Of a DNA stretch of 64,000 bases, positions 56,974 through 64,000 are shown piece after piece. A model generated the notes under the pieces. It did not search any database, was not told where the DNA came from, and worked only from the letters and a program-made list of their open reading frames with translations. The DNA is from Stromatinia cepivora. Lineage: Eukaryota; Ascomycota; Leotiomycetes; Helotiales; Sclerotiniaceae. Both the position numbers and the translations under genes were made by a program. The stretch spans positions 1,116,001 through 1,180,000 of the forward strand of contig RCTD01000001.1 of NCBI GenBank assembly GCA_014898415.1. Direction: 5' to 3'. Every line of letters starts with the position of its first letter. Position 1 is the first letter of the stretch.

Positions 56974-58738
56974 ATGTCGTCTATTCCCTTTAAAAGACTA
57001 CTTGTCTTACCGACCACCTTTTCCTACGCACTGGTTCAATATAAACCAGATGCATTGTCATCCTCACGCCCAAGTTACCTAGGAACATTTGTGCAACTAT
57101 ATCTGTTGCAGTTCATAGGCTTTGTGATATGGAGAGTGATCTTATATCCTTTCTATTTTTCACCACTTAGACATTTGCCTTCGCCGAAAGGTGGTAGTTG
57201 GTGGAATGGTCAATGGAAGAGAATTTCTGGAGAGCCGACTGGACAGCCTATGCTTGACTGGTAAGCTTCAATCCTTACATACTCACACATATATCTAATG
57301 ATGTAATAGGATAGAGGAAGTTCCAAATGATGGCATTATACGATATCTGGGGATCTTAAATTCGGAGCGAGTTATGGTCACAAATGCCAAAGCGCTTAGC
57401 GAAGTTCTTACCACTAAAAATTATGACTTCGTCAAACCGTCTACTGTTCGCCTCGGAATAGGGCGTCTCCTTGGAATTGGAGTTCTTTTGGCAGAGGGAG
57501 ATGAACATAAAGTACAGAGAAAAAACCTCATGCCCGCATTCGCATTTCGGCATGTTAAGAATTTATATTCCGTTTTCTGGGATAAATCTTGTGAAGGGTT
57601 AAAAGCCATGACCACGGAGGTCAAGGCGAAAGAATGCGGCGATATTCCCAACGATATGATCGAAGGAAAGAATGGAAATGATGGAAATATTGACCAATCA
57701 GAGAAGGGTTTGGCAATCATAGAAGCCATGCAGTGGGCAAGTAGAATAACACTGGACATAATCGGAGCGGCTGGCCTGGGCAAAGATTTTGGTGCCATTC
57801 AGGACCCTGATACATTACTCAATAGGACTTATAGGACTGTGTTCAAGCCAACACGCTCTGCACAGATTCTTGGATTCCTCCAGCTTTTTTTACCCGGATG
57901 GTTCGTGAAAAGGATACCCATCAAGAGAAATGGGGAGATCGAGGAAGCTGCAGAAACTATCAGATCCGTTTGTAGAGATCTCATTCGCGAGAAAAAAGCG
58001 AAGCTAGAGAAAAAGGAGCTGACCGATGTGGATATTCTAAGTGTCGCACTGGAGAGTGGAGGCTTTCCCGATGAAAACCTCATTGATCAACTTATGACTT
58101 TTCTAGCAGCTGGCCACGAGACCACTGCGAGTGCGATGGCTTGGGCAATTTATCTACTCTGCGCATACCCAGAAGTCCAATCTCGTCTTCGGGAGGAAGT
58201 CCGTGCAAAACTTCCTAGTCCAGACTCAACTGCTACTGTCACAAATCAGGATATCGATTACATGCCCTATCTAAACGCTGTCTGTAACGAAATCCTCCGC
58301 TATTTTCCACCCGTTCCTCTCACTCTTCGTGAAGCCGCTGTTGATACGATTATTTCCGGCCATCGGATTCCCAAGGGCACACGTGTAATGATTATTCCAT
58401 GGGCCATCAACAAAGACGAAAAGATGTGGGGTCCTGCGGCCCGGAAGTTCAACCCTGATCGATGGATGCCCGAGAATGGCGACTCTCATAATACGAGTGG
58501 AGGAAGCTCAAGTAATTATGCATTTCTTACTTTTTTGCATGGGCCAAGAAGTTGCATTGGACAAGCATTTGCGAAGGCGGAGTTTTCAATTTTGTTGGCG
58601 ACCTGGATTGGGAGGTTTGAGTTTGAATTGAGGGATAAGAAGATGATGGATGAGAAGAATTTGGATATTAAAGGGGGAGTAACGGCCAAACCAGCGAAGG
58701 GTCTGTATGTTAAGGTTAAGGTTATTGAAGGTTGGTAG
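56974..58738 (+). CDS. Cytochrome P450 monooxygenase
   Basis: Two exons, 56974-57260 and 57310-58738, with a 49-bp intron, give 571 residues. An N-terminal hydrophobic part (about 38-58) anchors it to the ER. Motifs: KVQRKNLMPAFAFRHVK in the C helix, I-helix AAGHETTASAM (about 362-372), ExxR as NEILRYFPP (about 422-430), FNPDRWMP, and heme loop FLHGPRSCIGQAF with Cys about 511. All key residues are intact. The N-terminal anchor and HETT threonine fit fungal classes that hydroxylate lipophilic metabolites or fatty-acid-like chains. It lies 960 bp downstream of the FAD oxidase in the same direction, so the two may be co-regulated members of a small biosynthetic cluster. Substrate unknown. Confidence 0.93.
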
Positions 58739-60088
58739 AGATTGGGGGTTGGAAATTATGCAGTGAAACGTGTAGAAACGGGATGGGTTTGCACATAGAT
58801 CACATACACTCTACCACTTTTAAGCTGTGTATACAGTTATATGGCGTTATGAATGATTTTAGTTTGTTCCAAGATTTTCGAAGTTTCAAGGTCTCGTTTT
58901 TTGCAATTGGTCAAATGTAATGTTCGATTATTCCAAGCTCTCCGTTCTCTCGAACTCCTGAGGTTTGTCCTGGCGATTCGCCAGACGCGACTTTCGAATG
59001 CCAGACCCCAATTATATTTGCACTTTTCCAGATTACTTTATCTGCTATTCAACATGTTAATTTTATGGAATTCAGTGAAGTTCTACCCCTCATAACTTAA
59101 ACCAGTGTCGAAAATCTAGGTCCTCAATCATCATATACCTTGTTGTAACACTAGGATTTCGGCAACTCCACTTTTGTCCGCTAAATTCAATGTTTGCATT
59201 GTGGCAGCTGGCTATGTATTTCTGGATATTCGAGATCTTCCTAGTTTTCCTATTGAGTATGAGAAATTGATGAGCTCGGATTCGGTGCAATTAGATGGAA
59301 GTTTAGTGTGTAAGTAATGGTTGATTTGCGGTGAAGCAGATGCAAATGTGGATGAGGAGCCGTGTATCCAGTACTCGCGATTATAGTCCAAAAATAAATG
59401 ACGTTTTGGATATTGAAATCATTGAAATGATGAAATTATTTAGGATATTGGGATAATTTTGAATATTGGAATGATTTAGAATATTTGAACTATTTAGATA
59501 AATGAAGCATTTTGCATCTAGCCTGCCAGCCTGGAACATTAAACACTAATGAGGATATATATATATATCGATCTAGAAAAAAGAGATGTGTAGCTAGTGG
59601 TTGTGACTAGAGGCCTTGGTGAACATCACCGAAAGTGAGTACCTCTCTAGTCCCATCTGCTGCTCAAAGCTGCACCACTTGAGGACTGCTAGCTCCGTTG
59701 CAAGTCATGCATGCATGTCGGTGTAGATTCAGAGGTATCAACGGGTCAAATCTCGACTGGAATCTCATGTCACATTCGGAACAGTATATGAGAGGTGCTG
59801 GGTGTCAACAGATTACGGAGAAATAATGAAGAATTCCCACCACATAACTGAACAACGTTGTTATAACTTTTCTTTCGCACATCACAATTATATGAAGTGG
59901 ACTGGGAAAAGTCTTGTGTTGTTCTGGTGTACTCAAGTAAAGGTGGATTCCTACTGCCTCGCTTAACAGCCACAGCAGAAATCAGACCAAAAATTGTACA
60001 AAAATCTTGATGATGCTCAATTTTATACTTGTAAAGACAAGACAGATGCCAAAACATAGCAGAAAAAGACTCAGAATGGCAAAAGCGT
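58739..60088. other. Intergenic region
   Basis: 1.35 kb after the P450; AT-rich with TTGAATATTGGAATGATTT-like degenerate repeats at about 59400-59500. No gene recognised. Confidence 0.45.
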
Positions 60089-60183
60089 GGAGAACTTGGG
60101 AATCGAACCCAAGACCTTTCCTAGTCTACTGTTGTGATATCACAAAGTGCGAAAGGAATGTTATACCCCTAAACCAGATCCCC
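60089..60183 (-). tRNA. tRNA-Ala (anticodon CGC) with a 24-nt intron
   Basis: The minus strand folds as a cloverleaf: acceptor GGGGATC with GTTCTCC including a G3-U70 wobble, the identity mark of alanine tRNAs; T arm TTGGG/CCCAA with loop TTCGATT; D arm GTT/AAC with GGGG in the loop; anticodon stem TTCCT/AGGAA. The loop carries CGC at 60149-60151, and the 24 bases at 60124-60147 sit one base after the anticodon, the standard place of nuclear tRNA introns. One acceptor mismatch (T6-T67) remains. Confidence 0.88.
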
Positions 60184-60664
60184 ATTTTAGTCAATGTTAA
60201 ACATAAAATGATTAACACTATATAGAGTTGAAAACTGCTTACTAATATCTGATAAGTACACGGACCAGCTGCACGGACCAATTATACCTTCATCAGATAC
60301 GGAGTAGGCATTCGAAGGTTTCTTAGTTTCGCTACGAACTATGCGTTTTGAGTGATGTAGTTAGTACTAAGAATGTCACAAGAGGTGTATTGATACTTTT
60401 GGAATTACTAACCATTGGGAATTGGGAATTCGTTCGATCCTAATTTGAAAGATCTGCTAAAGTGCAGATTATAGAAATGGTCTTGAGGCTCACCGTCTGT
60501 GGTCACGTGCATATCCTAGCAACTCAGACCTTTCTTATCTTAGCGCCTTCTAGCTATCAATGAATTTCTCCAATTCCTTAAAAGACCATACATGCCTTCA
60601 CATATAGAAATTCATTGTCAGTAAATCTTATGGTATTGAGTCAAATTCAGGCACCACCATAGAT
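60184..60664. other. Intergenic region
   Basis: 480 bp between the tRNA and the next gene. Nothing further seen. Confidence 0.45.
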
Positions 60665-62524
60665 ATGTCCTCAACTTCCGAATACACAAGGTTACACATA
60701 ACCCCACTCAACCCCAACCTCCTCACTACCATAATACCTCCGTCAATCCTCCCCAATGCAAAGAACATCTCGTACCATACTCTCGAAACTTTCCAAGATA
60801 AAGCTTACGGCTTCGTTGACCTTCCTACCATGGACGCAGAAAAGTTAAAAAAGAAGCTCCATGGCTCTATATTAAAAGGTTCAAAGATCCGTATCGAAAC
60901 CGCCAGGCCAGCGAAAGATCTAAGCCCAGTAGACGAGCCAGAAGAAGCGCCCAAACGACAAAGAGAAAGGAAAGATCCAAGCAAAAAGCGCAAATGTGGA
61001 GAGGAAACTATACCTGCCGCAGTAATTGGAGATAGGAAAGTTAAGAGGGGTTGGACTACAACTGCTGCGGATATCAGCAAAACCAAGAAGCAATCAAAGG
61101 AACTTAAGAATGTTGTCAAGTCGAAATATACTACAAATGAGGAGTGCTTGTTCAAGACAGTATTGCCGCCAAATGTTGCGGCACATACAAAGGCTACGAG
61201 CGGTGAGAAATCGAGTAGGAGGAGTAAGAAAGGTAGAGGTATTATCGTACACGAGTTTGCCAAAAGTACGAAATATGCTACCTTCTTAAGAAGTACTACC
61301 GAAGGTACAAAGGTGAAAACTGCAGTGGAGTTTGTGGACGGTAAGGGGTGGATAGATGAAGATGGTAATGTGGTGGAAGAAGTAGTGAAAAGGGTGCGGA
61401 AGAACCAGGAACCACAAAAGGAGAAGCCGGCTCAGGAAGAGGCAATGGACCAGGATAGTGGTAGTGGTAGTGCTTCGGGTCAAGAACAATCTTCTTCAGA
61501 TGAATCCGATTTCGAGGAGCGAGTAATGAAGAAAGTGAAACGGGCAGCGGAAGTCGAGAGTGGCAGCTCATCAGAATCAGAGACTTCAGCCGATGAAGAT
61601 GAGTATATCAAACCACAATCAATATCTGAAGACTCTGGGAAGGCGACAGCAATCGATGCTATAGAGCTTCCAATCGAGGCAGAGAGTTCTTCAGATAGTG
61701 AAAGCTCATCGGAGGAAAAAGAGGCACACGTCAATTCGGACCAGCCAAAAGTCTCTAAAGCTGAAGCTGAAGCTGAATCGGAGGATGATGCATCCTCATC
61801 AGGCTCTGACGCATCCTCAGATTCTGAGCCATCGGATTCCTCCGACGATGACTCAGAAGACGAAGATTTACCTTCTATTGCAGCCTCCCCTCGGAACCCC
61901 TCCGCATCCACACCATCAACTGTACCACCACCCATCTCAACCAAAACTCCGGAAACCAAAACAGTCAGACCTCAGTCATCCGCTGGCTTGAGTATCAAGA
62001 TACCTTCCCCTATACCTCATGCAACCTCTATCCCCACAGGGGTCCATCCTCTCGAAGCTCTTTATAAACGCCCTAAACCTAATTCTGACTCCATCTCCGA
62101 TGAGCCTAAACCCGAAACCAAATCAAACTCCTTTAGTTTCTTTGGTGCTGATGATGAAGATTCCGATATTGGCGAGGAACCTAACCAAATCCCTTTAACA
62201 CCCTTCAGCCAACGTGATTTCGAATATCGAGGCTTACGAAGCGCAGCACCAACTCCTGACACCGCTTACGTCAATAAGAGATTTGTATGGCCAGGTGTAA
62301 ACGAGGATGATGTCGGTGATGACGGCAATTCTCCGACCCCGAAAGAGTCTGTAGGTGGAAAAATCATATTTAAGGAAAAGGAATCAGAAGAGGCGCCTGA
62401 AAGTGATTTTCAGAAATGGTTTTATGAGCACAGGGGAGAGAATACGAGAGGGTGGAAGAAGCGGAGAAAGACTGTTGCTAAGGAGCAAAGGCATAGAGAT
62501 AACAAAAAGAGGACTCGTGCTTAG
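60665..62524 (+). CDS. RRM-containing acidic nucleolar-type protein
   Basis: A single exon of 619 residues. The first 85 residues look like a divergent RNA-recognition motif: RLHITPLNPNLLTTIIPP, then KAYGFVDLPTMDAEKLKKKLHG and GSKIRIETARP, matching the RNP2, RNP1 and fourth-strand positions. A basic region with many Lys/Arg patches follows (KDPSKKRKCG), then a long Ser/Asp/Glu-rich stretch (about 275-415) as in Srp40- and Nop-type nucleolar proteins. The C-terminus (DFQKWFYEHRGENTRGWKKRRKT) is conserved-looking and ends in basic clusters. The layout recalls Nop8-like ribosome-biogenesis factors, but I am not sure of the orthology. Likely nuclear, acting in pre-rRNA processing. Confidence 0.85.
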   Translation: MSSTSEYTRLHITPLNPNLLTTIIPPSILPNAKNISYHTLETFQDKAYGFVDLPTMDAEKLKKKLHGSILKGSKIRIETARPAKDLSPVDEPEEAPKRQRERKDPSKKRKCGEETIPAAVIGDRKVKRGWTTTAADISKTKKQSKELKNVVKSKYTTNEECLFKTVLPPNVAAHTKATSGEKSSRRSKKGRGIIVHEFAKSTKYATFLRSTTEGTKVKTAVEFVDGKGWIDEDGNVVEEVVKRVRKNQEPQKEKPAQEEAMDQDSGSGSASGQEQSSSDESDFEERVMKKVKRAAEVESGSSSESETSADEDEYIKPQSISEDSGKATAIDAIELPIEAESSSDSESSSEEKEAHVNSDQPKVSKAEAEAESEDDASSSGSDASSDSEPSDSSDDDSEDEDLPSIAASPRNPSASTPSTVPPPISTKTPETKTVRPQSSAGLSIKIPSPIPHATSIPTGVHPLEALYKRPKPNSDSISDEPKPETKSNSFSFFGADDEDSDIGEEPNQIPLTPFSQRDFEYRGLRSAAPTPDTAYVNKRFVWPGVNEDDVGDDGNSPTPKESVGGKIIFKEKESEEAPESDFQKWFYEHRGENTRGWKKRRKTVAKEQRHRDNKKRTRA

Positions 62525-64000
62525 TTTTCTATTACTCTGTATTTAGTCATGGATGAATCTCCTTTGTCGGATACCTTGCGTAATGAACTGTTTGTTGGCT
62601 TTTCAATCTCTCATCTTGTCAGCTTCTATATAAGTTCCTAGTATAATACCACATGTCAATCATCCTCATACCATCACCATTAATGTCACGGTTAAAAAGC
62701 ATCAATCACATCACCACTCACTCACAGCACAGCATGGCACAGCAAAATGGCGGAAACCCAAAGGGCATTTTCGATCCTCCGTCCAACGAAAGTCAAACCG
62801 AAAAACCACGAAAAGAAATCCCTCAAAACAGTTGAACCTCCTTGCCGTAGAAATCCAACCATCTCTCGACCCCTCAAATTCCCATTTATTCTTTTCTCCA
62901 ATTTCCACAAACTTAGATGCTATCGCATCAATGCATTTTTAGACCTCAAATTCAAATTCACTCATCTCGTGCTAAATAGCATTCACCGTATTATATGAGT
63001 ACGTTTTTTGTTCCTCCCTTCCTTGGTTCCTTTCTTTTAAATTTTCTTTTTTCTCCTTTTATGTGTGGTGCATTGAATGTATGTATATGCACCATTTTCA
63101 AATCGGTAAGGACTGTTTAGTCTAACTTTTGGGTGGGTGAAAAGAGCCGCTGTGTCTTGATGTTTCTTGAAAAGTATGTATCATATCTTTGCAAAGCTGC
63201 TGATAGCAACATGTTGAATCGAATGGCGGAATCGTTCCTCAAGTGTGCAAAGACAGGGTTATTATTTCAAATGAGTGTGGTTAAAGAGCCGCTGTATCTT
63301 GGGTCCTCTCGAGATATTGTGTCGAATTATGCAGAACGCAGTATATCGAGTCCAATGCCTATGGTGTCGGGGGTGTTCAGACCAGGAAAAATTCCAAATG
63401 AGTGTGTTAAGCCTTTAGCCGATCTGGTAATCGTTATCCGAGTCCAGTTATTTCACGATATCAAATCGTAGAAGATCATACGTATCGTAGGCATCCTATC
63501 GCATTGCGTATATTTTGTGTTGTGACGAATAAAGAAAGTGCGTAATAGACCGGGTAGTCACCTAGTAGCAACTCCATGTCCGCGTAGTATTAGGTTCGAA
63601 AGGAAAATCTCTCATGCATAAACTCCGAATATAGAAAAAGTCGCAGATGGTAGGTTGTACTTGTACAGGGTATTTATTGTGTATTCAAACAGTGTGATCG
63701 ATTGTCCAAGAAAATTCCCTCTGTCTTTCCGTCGGGACCTTTCCAAAGGGTTCTGATGAGAGATGGAGGTGGAAGACTTGGAGCTCGAACGAGATGATAG
63801 TGAGTAAAAAGCAAATAAAAGCAAACGTAATTTTTGACCGTCACTTCTTTTTCCTAACGAAACGGAAGTAGGTTGAATGAGTTGTAAGGGTAGTAAAGGG
63901 GTTGAAACGGGTTGTAAGAGTAGTAAGAGGTCGAGAAATGGGTTGTAATAGTGGTAGAGTGTTAGATGACTGTTCGCCGCCGAGATGAGAGCCAATAGCT
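62525..64000. other. 3' end of the window, no clear gene
   Basis: The short frame MAQQNGGNPKGIFDPPSNE (from about 62734) might start a small gene, but no continuation with good splice sites was found. GAGCCGCTGT and a nearby TCTTG recur at 63146 and 63286. Open frames at 63133-63471 (plus, GTG start) and 63612-63995 (minus) show no domain features. Confidence 0.35.

Noticed and set aside
61480..61959. 159-codon minus-strand open frame inside the RRM protein gene
   Set aside because: Antisense shadow of the Ser/Asp repeat region.
63612..63995. 127-codon minus-strand open frame at the right edge
   Set aside because: Leu/Ser-rich and low complexity, with no domain; not supported.

Overview
This is nuclear DNA of a filamentous ascomycete. 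Protein-coding genes are interrupted by many short introns (about 45-120 bp, GT...AG with CTAAC/CTGAC-like branch sites), there are no operons, and the gene content is typical of Pezizomycotina: Tvp23, Sec20, Dus2, IPP1, an AA11 chitin monooxygenase, a histidine-acid phosphatase, a PTH11-like receptor relic and BBE-type FAD oxidases. The mixture of secreted wall-acting proteins, specialised-metabolism genes and an extremely AT-rich block suggests a plant-associated Leotiomycete such as the Sclerotiniaceae. That placement is an inference from style, not a database match.

Layout. 1-331 is the 3' end of an unrecognised gene. 0.3-4.2 kb is gene-free. 4.2-12.3 kb carries a Golgi-type GT23-like transferase, an FAD monooxygenase-like protein, a small cysteine-rich secreted protein and, on the minus strand, an FMN-dependent alpha-hydroxy-acid dehydrogenase. 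13.0-14.7 kb is an extremely AT-rich block followed by a repeat-bearing segment. 14.9-28 kb holds a ten-exon zinc alcohol dehydrogenase, a SWIM-like protein, a second ADH that is a pseudogene, a phytase-like phosphatase, a 52-residue two-exon gene and tRNA-dihydrouridine synthase DUS2. 28.9-29.7 kb has tandem MITE-like inverted repeats next to a hydrolase relic. 30.6-44.5 kb holds an eight-exon CoA ligase ending in a PTS1-like tripeptide, TVP23, an AA11-CBM18 chitin monooxygenase, SEC20, mitoribosomal mL53, IPP1 and methylmalonate-semialdehyde dehydrogenase.

The accessory part is 44.5-58.8 kb: a 16-bp tandem repeat, then a graveyard of specialised-metabolism genes (two different P450 halves, a PTH11/SAT4-like receptor piece, the back half of a BBE oxidase and a frameshifted SDR), followed by an intact BBE-type FAD oxidase and an intact P450. 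This looks like a partly decayed biosynthetic locus of which one flavin oxidase and one P450 survive. A tRNA-Ala(CGC) with a 24-nt intron and an RRM/acidic nucleolar-like protein close the window.

Most striking points: (i) the decayed metabolic locus; (ii) apparent introns without a GT donor, two in IPP1 and one in the SDR relic; (iii) an open in-frame extension of 102 codons upstream of IPP1 that looks like a mitochondrial presequence; (iv) the tandem inverted-repeat elements at 28.96-29.20 kb. I found no CRISPR, phage or obviously new multi-gene defence system. Exon coordinates were read by eye and checked for phase; all functions come from recognised motifs.
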